The notes beneath the pieces are model-generated. The model had not been told where the DNA came from, ran no database searches, and saw only the letters and a list, made by a program, of their open reading frames with translations. The position numbers and the translations under genes were made by a program. From Hermatobates lingyangjiaoensis (lineage: Eukaryota > Arthropoda > Insecta > Hemiptera > Hermatobatidae): 64,000 bases of DNA. Of this stretch, positions 27,301-35,451 are shown piece by piece (the first letter of the stretch is position 1; each line of letters starts with the position of its first letter). The DNA lies in the NCBI GenBank assembly GCA_026182355.1, contig JAPFBL010000068.1:2187001-2251000 (forward strand). The letters are read 5' to 3'.

Positions 27301-29703
27301 TTATTATTTATCATATTTCCTAATTTAATTATCTGATTGTCTAATCAGATTTGTGGGCAAAAGAGTTCAACCTTGTTAATACAAGAAACATGAAATGAAA
27401 TGGAAGATAGAAACATTTCTTTTTGCATATAAAAAGAAAAATATGAAAGTTATTGTTTTATCTGCTTTATCTCGGAAGGGAATATTTACATTTGTTGAAC
27501 ATTTATAGGTATATCAGTGGAAGTTATTGAACCATGTAGCCCGGGACCACAACATGTCGCTGAAGCCAGCTCATCTTTCCTACAAGTGCACGGTGTGCAC
27601 GGCTACCTTCGGCATGTACAAACAGTTCGAGAACCACGTCTACAGTGCTCACAGCGTTGTCGCCAAGAGAGTCATAGACAAGAACAAGGGAGGCTCTTCA
27701 TCAGGCAACCAGCCTTCCACTAGTTCTGGTCAGAACTCCACTCCCAACCCCGTATCCTCGTCGTCTTCATCCTCGTCTTCAACGGTACTTAATTTCTTCT
27801 TTTTCGAAGTACTTAATACAATTAAATATTGGCTACCCGTCTGATTATCACTGGCAATTGAATCTATAATATTATTAATGATAATTTTACCTGTTTCTTC
27901 TCTTTTTTGAATCAATTATTCAAAAGAAATATACCTTCATAAGTTCATCAATTTTTCTATATGAACATGGTAAATTGCATTCTCATTATAGTATCAAAAT
28001 GTAGTTTGTACATTTAAAAAAAAAGTAAATTAATTAAATGGATTGTTCATTATTCTTGATGCTTATTATAATATGCACTTACTTTAAAGTTCAGTCTTGA
28101 CCACACCAAGTTTTTTGTTTTTAATAATTAAATTGCTGTTCATATTTGCAACACTGGTGGTACATGAGAGTAATGCTTTATTGAAATCCCTCTCCCCAAA
28201 ATTGGGAATAAAGTCCTTGCATGAGATTGAGTGATGAGGTATGGTAGTGTGGCAAAATTTGAAAAACACTGCTATTTAAACATTGCTTTGATTCGGTTTT
28301 GTCAGTAATAATTACAACTTTACGATACTTTAGTTTGCCCTTATCTTCCATATCCCCTTAGCTTTGTATTTGAAATTACTGTTCATGTGGACGGATGCCT
28401 TCCTACAAAATAACTAAATATCAAGATGCTCATTCCCTTTATACAAAGTCATGCAAAGAAGTATTATACCTCTTTTCAAGTTCATCCCAAAGTAAAGATT
28501 TTTTTCCCTTTATGTGCCTTAATTTTTCATGGTCGACATTTATTCAAAACTACTATTTGATACAAATTAGATCTGTTATTAGTATCCGTCTTAATCACTT
28601 CATAAGTTATGAATCTCGAAAACAAACACAAGTTTTGCTTTCAATAATATAAAACATTGCTGTATAAATTACTTCAATTTTTATATAATTTAACTAATAT
28701 CGCAATTAGAGAGGTGAATTATGTTCGAAATGTATGTGATTGCAAATCATACTATTCATGTATACTTGCTTAATGCATTGAGTGCTAAGAGGAAGTTCTG
28801 GTGTTGTTTCTTTGAGGGAATATTTCATCGTCCAGCTGTTGTGTCGTATGTCTTTTGTCACTGAGTATACATTTTTTTTGTTAACTTTTTTTAAATTATT
28901 TGCCTTAAGGAGGTTCAAATGCAAATTGTAAAATGTGTTGGTGGTGTGAATATGACATGGGTTAGCGACAGCATTCTGCAGACCGCATGGTATCCATGTG
29001 TAATAATATTACTGTTACTACTGTTTTGACACGGTTTTGACGCTTGTCTAGCTTCCAGAAATTACTTTTTCCTGAACGAGTCGAGCGAAAAAGACAATGA
29101 CGAGCTAAGAGTCCCTTTAACAGAATGTAGCACTGAGTGACTTTTAATACTTCTACAGCATCCAGTAATTCACCGTGTTTGATTAAATCTATTCCAGCAT
29201 TATAAATAGTCATTTCGTATTCGTACCACAATCACGATCAATATTTAAGAAAAAAATTTGATTATCTCATTCTGTGGACTAGTGTGTATATGTATGTATT
29301 GCAAAATTTTTTGCAAATTTTACCAGTTTTCAGTCTTTTTTGAAGCTTTTTATTTTTTTTCTTGGTGAAGATAATTCATTATTATATTAAAAATAGGAGA
29401 GCAGTCTTATCTGGAATACTAGTCCTAGAGTTGTTGGACCTGTTTCTGGCTCTAAGAACAAGTCTTGGAGTTAGTTCTCTATGGTGTTAGTATTATACAG
29501 AAGTTAATAAATTTTGAAACCTGATTGATGTATACTGAATTGTTGAATCGTATTTCTATTAACATACATGAACTCTTGTTTCTTTCCAGAGTGATCCTTT
29601 GCTAAAGCCACTGAAGATCAATGATGAAATAACTATTATTCCTCAGCCGGCTAAGTCGAAGAATAAACTGCCAGCTGTGACAGTCAAACCTGCCACCAAG
29701 TAG
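9187..29703 (+). CDS. MEP-1: MEP-1 zinc-finger protein (spliced, 8 coding exons)
   Basis: Orthologue of MEP-1 (MOG-interacting and ectopic P-granules protein 1), a nuclear C2H2 zinc-finger protein. In flies and worms MEP-1 partners Mi-2/LET-418 in a repressive chromatin-remodelling complex (dMec in Drosophila) and takes part in SUMO-dependent repression; that role is family knowledge, not visible here. I join exons 9187-9304, 11079-13474, 18794-19049, 22557-22681, 24305-24535, 25262-25489, 27509-27784 and 29590-29703; all junctions are GT/AG and phase-consistent, giving about 1247 residues (fly protein about 1150, from memory). Residues 1-490 are acidic and Ser/Thr-rich, 495-565 form a Lys/Glu-rich helix, and seven zinc fingers lie at about 743-764, 772-793, 808-828, 1034-1055, 1072-1093, 1113-1132 and 1145-1166. 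The finger block with HMRNFVYRCNFC and the linker EPPLEWEPPAKIPR are what I recognised as MEP-1. The 5' end may be incomplete, because the frame is open upstream of the ATG. Confidence 0.9.
9305..11078 (+). other. MEP-1 intron 1
   Basis: Begins GTTTGT and ends with the TTTCTGTTTCAG acceptor. It contains a run of 17 G at 10615-10631 and a stretch at 9800-10080 open on the minus strand for 63 codons, which I do not recognise. No transposon ends seen. Confidence 0.7.
11079..13474 (+). CDS. MEP-1: MEP-1 large exon: acidic region, K/E helix, zinc fingers 1-3
   Basis: A 2396-bp exon between a pyrimidine-rich acceptor (CTGTTTCAG, ending 11078) and a consensus donor CAG|GTAAGG at 13475. It encodes residues 40-838. 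The first 450 codons are Glu/Asp/Ser-rich with basic patches such as KSAKKKKTQ and TPRRSSRNLNK, which could be nuclear-localisation signals. Residues 495-565 are almost pure Lys/Glu heptad-like sequence, a coiled coil or single alpha helix. The end holds three zinc fingers: C743/C746/H759/H764, C772/C775/H788/H793, and a C2HC version C808/C811/H824/C828. The finger region is the most conserved-looking part and identifies the family. Long opposite-strand ORFs here are by-products of the skewed codon content. Confidence 0.93.
13660..13720 (-). repeat. Isolated hairpin-signature element, family E
   Basis: On the minus strand: TTGAAGA, T, stem GGAC, loop AAC, stem GTCC, GAAAC, then TGGTAGAACAAACCTCC. 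The stem is a perfect 4-bp hairpin flanked by the same conserved bases found in the other families. No inverted partner was found nearby. Confidence 0.45.
15755..15995 (+). repeat. Dispersed repeat family X, partial copy
   Basis: Aligns by eye to 53990-54275 in the same orientation: AGAGAAGAAATGT, GGTAAAAACAGTGACT, ATTTGATACAT(C/G)A, CCACTAACTTTTAAACACG and ACTTTGGGGACCTTAAAA each have a clear counterpart. Non-coding and diverged. Confidence 0.6.
18794..19049 (+). CDS. MEP-1: MEP-1 exon 3 (proline/arginine linker)
   Basis: Acceptor TTTGTTTAG ends at 18793; the exon opens in phase 0 with EPPLEWEPPAKIPRVRG, which follows directly on the last residues of exon 2 as in other MEP-1 proteins. It encodes residues 839-923 plus one base, a basic, Pro/Ser/Asn-rich linker (segments RIVNNPLGRLSGN and RGRPPIYVQRYPASHK). 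I place the donor at 19050 (CCA|GTCAGT), which gives the phase the next exon needs. A second GT at 19092 (TAT|GTATAC) gives the same phase and would add 14 codons, so the 3' edge is uncertain. Confidence 0.82.
19050..22556 (+). other. MEP-1 intron 3 (3.5 kb)
   Basis: Donor GTCAGT, acceptor GCTCTCAG. Between about 20080 and 21020 the + strand is strongly pyrimidine-biased with many TTCT/CTTT words, giving several spurious ORFs (such as 20083-20376). No repeat partner was identified. The rest is ordinary AT-rich intron DNA. Confidence 0.65.
22557..22681 (+). CDS. MEP-1: MEP-1 exon 4 (proline-rich segment)
   Basis: A 125-bp exon between an acceptor preceded by a TG/TC tract (GTGCTCTCAG, ending 22556) and donor CAG|GTATGA at 22682. 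It finishes the split Ser codon and encodes residues 925-965, a Gly/Pro/Ala-rich stretch starting GPGSGMVYRPPPALNN. The frame is fixed by the phase-0 junction with exon 5. Low complexity makes the product alone weak evidence; placement, strong splice sites and phase make it convincing. Confidence 0.78.
22682..24304 (+). other. MEP-1 intron 4, with a foldback insertion
   Basis: Begins GTATGA, ends GTTGTTCAG. The main content is the foldback at 22987-23424; the remaining sequence is AT-rich and unremarkable. Confidence 0.7.
22987..23424. mobile_element. Foldback element, 438 bp, in MEP-1 intron 4
   Basis: A long imperfect palindrome. The left arm runs GGGAACTAGAACA, TTCTTAAAACAATATCC, ACATGATGTTTAACCGAAAA, CTCTTAATTCACAGGTTGGG; the reverse complement of the right arm repeats the same blocks in order through GCATCGA. 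Arms are about 200 bp with small indels, leaving only a short centre. No ORF, so a non-autonomous foldback or MITE that could form a long RNA hairpin in the pre-mRNA. Confidence 0.75.
24305..24535 (+). CDS. MEP-1: MEP-1 exon 5 (linker and first half of zinc finger 4)
   Basis: Acceptor GTTGTTCAG ends at 24304; donor AAG|GTAATT starts at 24536. The 77 codons (residues 966-1042) give a Gln/Ser/Pro-rich linker and end in FVICEICDGYIK, the two zinc-binding cysteines C1034 and C1037 of finger 4. Its histidines are in the next exon, so the intron splits the finger. The exon is clearly more GC-rich than the DNA around it. Confidence 0.87.
24536..25261 (+). other. MEP-1 intron 5
   Basis: A 726-bp AT-rich intron (GTAATT...TTCTTAG) that interrupts zinc finger 4. 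No other feature seen. Confidence 0.7.
25262..25489 (+). CDS. MEP-1: MEP-1 exon 6 (zinc fingers 4-6, part)
   Basis: Acceptor TTGTTCTTAG ends at 25261; donor AGG|GTACAT starts at 25490. The 76 codons (residues 1043-1118) start DLEQLRNHMQWIHK, supplying H1050 and H1055 of finger 4. Finger 5 is complete (C1072, C1075, H1088, H1093). The exon ends in RCPVCGR, the cysteines C1113/C1116 of finger 6, whose histidines lie in exon 7. Phase 0 at both ends. Confidence 0.92.
26645..26790. mobile_element. Family-B hairpin element (one arm)
   Basis: Closely matches the left half of the foldback at 58725-58925: AAAGAAACATGGAGAAATTA, TTTCTAATTTTTGG, then (minus strand) CTGAAGACGGTTCAATTC, and AGAGACGGTTGGAGACC. 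The hairpin signature on the minus strand has stem GGTT/AACC. Only one arm is present. Confidence 0.6.
26822..27331. mobile_element. AT-rich foldback element in MEP-1 intron 6
   Basis: The left end TAATTAAATTAGGAAATATG is exactly mirrored at 27331 as its reverse complement. Arms of about 240 bp match through AATAAAAGATAAAC, GATG-ACAGAGGA, CTTTAATAAAAAA, ATGATTCAATAATAAAAA and GAATTAAATAA, meeting near 27070. Extreme AT content lowers confidence in the inner parts, but the ordered outer blocks are not chance. Confidence 0.65.
27509..27784 (+). CDS. MEP-1: MEP-1 exon 7 (zinc fingers 6-7 and Ser-rich tail)
   Basis: Acceptor AACATTTATAG ends at 27508; donor ACG|GTACTT starts at 27785. The 92 codons (residues 1119-1210) open with VYQWKLLNHVARDHN, giving H1127 and H1132 of finger 6, followed by complete finger 7 (C1145, C1148, H1161, H1166). 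The last 35 residues are a Ser/Asn-rich tail ending in a run of about ten serines. Spacing in finger 6 (C-x10-H) is short for a C2H2 finger; I believe this is typical of the family. Confidence 0.91.
27785..29589 (+). other. MEP-1 intron 7
   Basis: GTACTT to TTTCCAG. ORFs on both strands (for example 28395-28652 + and 28962-29231 -) have no recognisable homology and no supporting composition. No repeat identified. Confidence 0.65.
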
Positions 29704-29713
29704 AACTGTCCTG
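29590..29713 (+). CDS. MEP-1: MEP-1 last coding exon with stop codon
   Basis: Acceptor TTTCTTTCCAG ends at 29589. In phase 0 the exon encodes 37 residues, SDPLLKPLKINDEITIIPQ and a basic C-terminus ending VKPATK, then TAG at 29701-29703. A possible donor CTG|GTTAGT at 29714 lies 10 bp past the stop and would open a 3' UTR intron; if unused, the exon simply runs on as UTR. The short distance from stop to junction would not be expected to trigger nonsense-mediated decay. Confidence 0.85.
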
Positions 29714-30060
29714 GTTAGTGTCATTATTTCTGTTTAAATTTTAAGTTATATAATTAGGAATTTCATTCTTATGTTTCTTATTTACGAATGCACTCCTAAA
29801 TGTATTACATTGATTATTTATAAAGATATATTAACAAGATATATATTTCAGTTACTTAATTAATATTAAACCTAGTTATCCCTCATCTCTTGAAAAAGTG
29901 AAAGTTCCCTTTTATGTATTCTATTTGAATAGACCGTTTATAGTTCAAAGGTCTTTTTTTTAGAATTTAGTTTATGCATTAATTTGATTCTAACTTGGAG
30001 GGTATAAATGTATATATAACGAGATTTCACAATAAACGGGTGAAACGAGAATCAATGTCA

Positions 30061-30135
30061 AAACCACAGTGAGAAAACAGAAAAATGACTGAGATCTTTC
30101 AACCAAAACAATGGTCTTCATCAGAGTCAAACTGA
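30061..30135 (-). repeat. Family-A foldback relative (one arm)
   Basis: AAACCACAGTGAGAAAACAG then TGACTGAGATCTTTCAACC and, on the minus strand, GACTCTGATGAAGACCA. The hairpin stem is ACCA/TGGT where other family-A copies have ACCG/CGGT, a paired change that keeps the stem intact. No second arm adjacent. Confidence 0.5.
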
Positions 30136-30339
30136 TAATTCACTGATACTTCATATATACATACTACAATAATTGTAGTTGTGTGCATACTACAATAAAT
30201 AGGGTGAATAATTGAGATATTCAATTATAATAATTGATATATTAACCCTAATATATCAATATTTCTTATCACGACCGCATGTATTCTATATACTATTATT
30301 CTTAATCGAGGTTTTGTCCTACGTTAAACACACTCAATA

Positions 30340-30986
30340 AAACACCTTTAAGCCAACGTTTCGTCTATATTATTAGACATCTTCCTGGTTACCTCAATAG
30401 AGGATTAATTACAATAACATGAAAAGATATATAAGTTACATTAGTTTTATGGTTATATATTATTACCGTGGTATTTTTTGGGGTCATGAAAAATACAACT
30501 TAAAAAGTTTACATAACTGTTGTATTCTAACCAAAACCGTGCTACTCTTGGAGGCATTTTTACGAAACATTTTGAATCACATTTTGATAACCCAGGAAAA
30601 TTTAAAACAATCATGAAAACTTCATCGAAAAAGAATCTGGAAACTACAAAAATGTTTTTGTTAATATATATAAAAAACAAATACAAAAATATATAGTTTG
30701 TTAAATAGTAATTGAAAAACATTTTTGGTGTTTCCAATTCCTTTTTCAGTGTAGTTTTCATGAGTTTTTTTTTTTAAATTTTCTTGGGTTATGGAAATGA
30801 GATAAACAGTGTTCAAAAAAATGTCGCTGTGGGTGATCAGAATACATCGGTCATGGAAACTTTTTTTTTGCAATAGTAATATACCAAGGTATAATGTAAC
30901 TTTTCATGTTATTGTAGTTAATCATCTATTGTTGTAGCCATGAAGATGTCTACAAATATAGACTAAAAGATGGCTTAAAGGTGTTT
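30340..30986. mobile_element. 647-bp foldback element, family C
   Basis: Left end AAACACCTTTAAGCCA and right end TGGCTTAAAGGTGTTT are inverted. Arms match inward through the hairpin GTCTA...TAGAC, a GATTAATTAC/GTAGTTAATC block, ACATGAAAAG/CTTTTCATGT, and ATAACCCAGGAAAATTT/AAATTTTCTTGGGTTAT, so almost the whole element is palindromic. The two strands therefore translate to the same short ILITQENLK-like peptide. No transposase. Both arms hold the GAAGATG-stem-GAAA-type hairpin. Confidence 0.72.
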
Positions 30987-32248
30987 AGTCAGAAGTGTTG
31001 GATGTTGGACCAAACCAAATTGAAAAACTATTAAACAGCATAAATATAATATGAAAGGAGGGTTGCAGCAAACGCCTTACTTAAAACATGTTATGAACTC
31101 TGAACAAGACAAAGTATTAAGCTCATGAAAAGTTTATCCTTAAACATAATTTATTGAATCCTGCCTGATAAATAATAATTCTTATAACTTGATTAGCATC
31201 AACCCTATGCTAATAACTATGGTCTAATATATATATTTGGTTTAAAAAAAAATGGATGAGAATTTGATTAAGAAAGTTGCCAACAAGTTGTCGCTTGTTT
31301 CCCTTTCTTTTTTGCTTTGGCTAGATTGACACTGTTATAGTTCTGAAAACGAATCTTTCCTTTCGACCACCAGCGCCCTGCTCCTTGTCTCACTTAGTTT
31401 AATTGAAAACGAAGTAACACTTCATGTAATTTATTTATTTATTAAATCGAGGTAATTTAACATATTAAGATAAAATAATAATGTACATATAAGATTTAAA
31501 ATAATACTTTTTAAAAGCCTCCCTTTTTAAAGGAAAAAATTATAGTCTTAAGTTTTAAGAGATATTGATAAACTTAGTCAACTGGTTCCAATCAAAACTG
31601 CTTTTGAAGAAACGGTGTTTTCGCGCCGTTTACTCAAATTAAGTGATTTCTTATGTATGCGAACTACAAATGTTTCGAATCAATGAAGACGTTAAACAGC
31701 AACACAGTGTTGCTAAACTCTCCCATCAATTATGTCCTGGCCAATTTAAAGGAGGTGAACATGTGCCTAGATGCTTTATTTCCTTGACTATAGCATTATC
31801 GTTAACATTTCAAACAAGTCAAAATAAATAAAAGAAAAATCTATACCAAACTTTTATCGTGAGTGTACTTTTTATTGGATTGATTAATAATTTGAAGCAC
31901 TAACTGAGTTTGTTGAGCTCAAGTGAGAATCTTAATTGTGAATATTGTTAAGAGAAATTCTTTCCCTTCCCATTAAATACTTGTAAAAAACGGAATCTTA
32001 CCAACTTTTTTTAACAGACTTAAATAGGAATTAACAGACTTAACGTGTAATTTTATGGAGGCTTTACATCTTCAGTTTTAACACTTCCACAAAATAAAAA
32101 ATGAAATTGCATTTGTTAAGATGATCAATCAGTATGTCCATAATTTGTACATGTAACATAAATTTCATTGCCATTCCATTACACAGTATTTCATTTTCTC
32201 GAGGTTTGATCCAGTGTAAAACAATTCTCAAAACATCTTAAAAAACAG

Positions 32249-32275
32249 TTCGTCTGTATTTTTAAACATCTTCAG
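32249..32275 (-). repeat. Isolated family-C hairpin signature
   Basis: Minus strand CTGAAGATGTTTAAAAATAC then AGACGAAC: the signature with stem GTTT/AGAC (one G-T pair). The wider flank shows AAACCCTGAAGATG but no paired arm. Confidence 0.4.
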
Positions 32276-32538
32276 GGTTTAAAATGTGTTTTCGCACCGT
32301 TATTTTTATGTAAAATTATCTAATGAAGTGGTAATTCATTGATTGCTGATAAATATGTAATATTGCATCTTTTTGTAATAAACTATTACAATTTAGATTT
32401 AATATTTTTCTCAATATCATATATATTTAGATGTACATGTTTCTAAACTGGTGCATTTCATTCGCAGAAGTGTGAGTTTGGCTGACGATGCCTGCATGAT
32501 ATCCAATATTCCTTTTTAATTATTTTGTTTTGTTCCAG

Positions 32539-32735
32539 CTTGGCCCTTTCAAATGTTGAAGGATACAGCTCCTCGTCTCTCTGTCTCTCCTTTCGGTGGA
32601 CATTTAATTCCTAAATTCACTACTTTGTATTTGTACATAATTATTTCTAAACAATGTTCATTTCTCATTTAATATTTTTATAATATATGGTGTAATTATA
32701 TATTTTTATTAAAGCACCCTCATACTTTTACTTTG
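32539..32735 (+). other. MEP-1: Probable MEP-1 3' UTR terminal exon
   Basis: A strong acceptor (TTTTGTTCCAG, ending 32538) precedes about 200 bp of locally less AT-rich, CT-rich sequence ending with an ATTAAA polyadenylation signal. It pairs logically with the donor at 29714 just after the stop codon. This is inference from splice-site quality only; there is no coding signal to test it, and an unspliced 3' UTR ending earlier is possible. Confidence 0.45.
32708..32713 (+). terminator. Candidate polyadenylation signal ATTAAA
   Basis: ATTAAA, the common variant of AATAAA, sits near the end of the presumed 3' UTR exon, with T-rich sequence about 20-40 bp downstream. In such AT-rich DNA the hexamer occurs often by chance, so it counts only because of its position. 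Confidence 0.4.
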
Positions 32736-34101
32736 TCCTTTGTTTACTAAATATTATGTTGTGTTGTTTTACTGTAGTGTGTCAGAATTTATTACTACTC
32801 CTGATGAACCTAGTGTATTTCGTACATATTATTTTATTTGTTGGTTACTCCTATATGAGTTCTGTGGAGAACTGTAAGAAGGCAATTATTCAAACGGTGA
32901 TAGAATGTTATTGTTCCATTCTGATATTCCTCTCCTACTAAATATATTTTCTTAATTTTGAAAAGTATAATGAAATTTAATACTTTTCAAAGTATTTTGT
33001 TAAATAATTTAGTTTTTAAGTAAAAAAATAATGTTATTAATAATAAAAGTACTTTTAAAAGTAATACTTTTGAAGTAAATTCAAGTTAGTATATTATGTT
33101 TCTTGGAATTTTGATGCTTCAAAATAAATGGCTATCAATGTTGGATATGGAACTTCCTACAATTCTACATACAATCCATGTAATGAGACTCTACCCTCCT
33201 TAGGTCACACATGTAGATATTAATATTAACCAAGCTATATGTAAATTAGTTGCAATATACTTGTTAAATAAAGGGTATAATCAATCTAGAATTATTTATA
33301 TATAAACTATTCATAAGATGAATTGGTATTTATTATAACATATAGTACGTACTATGACGTGGAGATTCATAGGCCGAGAGTTGATACATAGGTATTGCCT
33401 TACCTCAGCCGGTCACCTTCACCCAAACATTGTGTTAATTACTACCACAACCTTAATGATATATCCCTGAAGAAAAAATACTCTAGTTATACTTTAAATT
33501 TCATTTGCTGTCATTTCAATCATTCCCAGCACTCAAATGTGATATATCAATCCTGAATATCACCCTGTAACCAGTATACCCCCTGACTTTTGTATAAACA
33601 AGAAATACAAAAATATTGTAAACAACAGTCTTTGAAGAACTGTCTTGTTATTAGTGAAAAGAGAACAATATAATCATTTAAATTATTTATTTTAGAAATT
33701 TATATCTAGTGTAGTCAGTAAAATGTTTCTTTGTGAATTAATGGTGCCTAATAGAGAATTTGTTTTCTTTTTATTTTTTACTTTTATAATTGAAATACGA
33801 CAGTTGAAACCTTGTAAATATGTAAACAATGAATAATAATAAATAATGCAGATAGAAGTTTTTCAGCTGATGCCACCTTAATTTAATTTTTTTCTGGTTT
33901 TCTGGTGGAGATTTTTATAATTTGTTATTATAGAACATCTATACACCAATAAATATCATTATTTAAAAGACTTTTATTGATACTTAGAAAACTCCTCGTC
34001 TAGTGATATTAACTTGTTAGCAATGAGGTTATTGTATGCTTTACTTCGACCCAGAAGAATCAACAATACCTGCTATTTATATTTCACACTGATAAACCAC
34101 A
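32736..34101. other. AT-rich 3' flank of MEP-1
   Basis: No gene. Short ORFs such as 32756-32941 have no family likeness. No clear repeats. Confidence 0.4.
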
Positions 34102-34113
34102 AGTCTAGTCTTA

Positions 34114-34419
34114 TACTGGGGTAAATGAATTATACAAAGTCTCCACACAAAAGAAGTTGTTTAATTCAAGCTACCTTTCGAACACTGTATTCATCGTCGG
34201 GTAAACATTTACAATATAAATTATAAATTAAAAGTTACAAAAATAAATTATGAATTTTAATTTATAATTTGTAAATGTAGATGTTTACCTGACGATGAAC
34301 ACACGATTTGTTCCAAACGCGTAGTTTGAATTAAACAAATTCGTTTGTGTGGAGACTTTGTATTATCGTTTTACCCCAGTGTGATTAAATACCACACAAT
34401 TACGGATTGCACATTAAAG
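34114..34419. mobile_element. Structured insertion flanked by 12-bp direct repeats, family D
   Basis: AGTCTAGTCTTA occurs at 34102-34113 and again at 34420-34431, exactly bordering a 306-bp segment, which looks like a target-site duplication. Inside is an inverted repeat: TACTGGGGTAAA...GTTTAATTCAAGCTA...ATCGTCGGGTAAACAT on the left, with reversed equivalents ending TTTACCCCAGT near 34380, followed by an unpaired 40-bp tail. Each arm carries a CGACGAT/CTGACGAT hairpin signature. A 12-bp duplication plus an asymmetric tail fits retroposition better than a DNA transposon. Confidence 0.65.
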
Positions 34420-34689
34420 AGTCTAGTCTTACGTCTTTCATCACCTTCAATCCACTGTGTGTCTTCTTACGAGTAGACCACAGAGATTGGCATCCTCTTT
34501 AAACTCAATCGTCACTGTGTTCATATACGAGGGTCGTCCAGAAAATAAGTTCCGTTTTGGTCTGTAGGGCGGTAGGAGTGGTTTTTGCCAAATCCGGCAA
34601 CACCGCTCGAAAGAGGAGAGGTGGGGGAATAGAATGAGAGGTGGGGGACCACAGTCGGTCAATTACCAACGTCAGGGCAGGTAGTTGAA

Positions 34690-34902
34690 ATGGAGCCCTC
34701 CATGTCACGTCCCGCCACCTCGATCCCCGTTCCCTCTCGAGTTGTTTTGCGCGGAGTGATTCAATTTCTTTATGCACAGGGTTTCAAATCAGTTCAAATT
34801 CACGAACAGCTAATTTCTGTTTATGGAGAAGGTGTAATGAGTGAATCAATGGTGAGGAGATGGGTACGTGAATTTAAGGCGGGAAGACATTCAGCTCTCT
34901 AG
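34690..34902 (+). pseudogene. Mariner transposase fragment, left arm
   Basis: The first 67 codons are identical to the right-arm copy, from MEPSMSRPATSIPVPSR through the helix-turn-helix region to EFKAGRHS, after which it runs into the inverted junction and stops. This is the N-terminal DNA-binding (HTH_48-like) part only. Confidence 0.88.
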
Positions 34903-35305
34903 GGACCCACCGGGCGGAAACTTTCCGAAAGTCAAGATTTTCCGAGACGATCTCATGGATGAGGGATCGTGAGATGTCTGGGAAACTCAGGTGGAGTTCA
35001 TCCAGGGTTGAACGACGATCTTTGCGAATTGCATTGTCGATTTCTGCGACAATTTCGTCCGTCACAACTGAGGGTCTGCCTCTCCCACTTTCATCCTCAA
35101 GTGAATGTCTTCCCGCCTTAAATTCACGTACCCATCTCCTCACCATTGATTCACTCATTACACCTTCTCCATACACAGAAATGAGCTGTTCGTGAATTTG
35201 AACTGATTTGAAACCCTGTGCATAAAGAAATTGAATCACTCCGCGCAAAACAACTCGAGAGGGAACGGGGATCGAGGTGGCGGGACGTGACATGGAGGGC
35301 TCCAT
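34874..35305 (-). pseudogene. Mariner transposase N-terminal fragment, right arm
   Basis: Encodes 143 codons. Residues 20-70 form the first helix-turn-helix (VIQFLYAQGFKSVQIHEQL), followed by the GRGRP linker and the second helix-turn-helix (RRSTLDELHLSFPDISRSL), ending at ARWVPREL before crossing the palindrome junction. A full mariner transposase is about 340-350 residues with a D,D34D triad; none of the catalytic domain is present. It could bind the terminal repeats but not cut DNA. Confidence 0.9.
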
Positions 35306-35451
35306 TTCAACTACCTGCCCTGACGTTGGTAATTGACCGACTGAGGTCCCCCACCTCTCCTCTTTCGAGCGGTGTTGCCGGATTTGGCAAAAACCACTCC
35401 TACCGCCCTACAGACCAAAACGGAACTTATTTTCTGGACGACCCTCGTATA

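Larger units (their letters stand above)
25490..27508 (+). other. MEP-1 intron 6
   Basis: Begins GTACAT and ends ATTTATAG, interrupting zinc finger 6. It carries a family-B hairpin element at 26645-26790 directly followed by the foldback 26822-27331; the rest is AT-rich. Confidence 0.7.
29714..32538 (+). other. Proposed 3' UTR intron of MEP-1
   Basis: Donor GTTAGT and acceptor TTGTTCCAG frame 2.8 kb containing a family-A relative (30061-30135), a 647-bp foldback (30340-30986), a family-C hairpin at about 32249-32275, and a poly(T)-rich CT tract near 31290. No coding exon seen. Confidence 0.4.
34526..35449. mobile_element. Palindromic mariner derivative (two inverted 5' halves)
   Basis: Begins TACGAGGGTCGTCCAG and ends with its exact reverse complement, flanked by TA on each side, the mariner target duplication. 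The right arm (minus strand, 35449 down to about 34895) carries the terminus, 5' UTR and first 130 or so codons of a mariner transposase. The left arm (34526 to about 34895) repeats the terminus through codon 67 in the opposite direction. They meet near 34893-34896 at a shared TCA. Arms are nearly identical apart from an extra tandem duplication of about 20 bp at 34619-34640. The catalytic half is missing. Confidence 0.9.

Noticed and set aside
30453..30873. Minus-strand ORFs of 70-102 codons
   Set aside because: They arise from the palindromic foldback; the same peptide appears on both strands.
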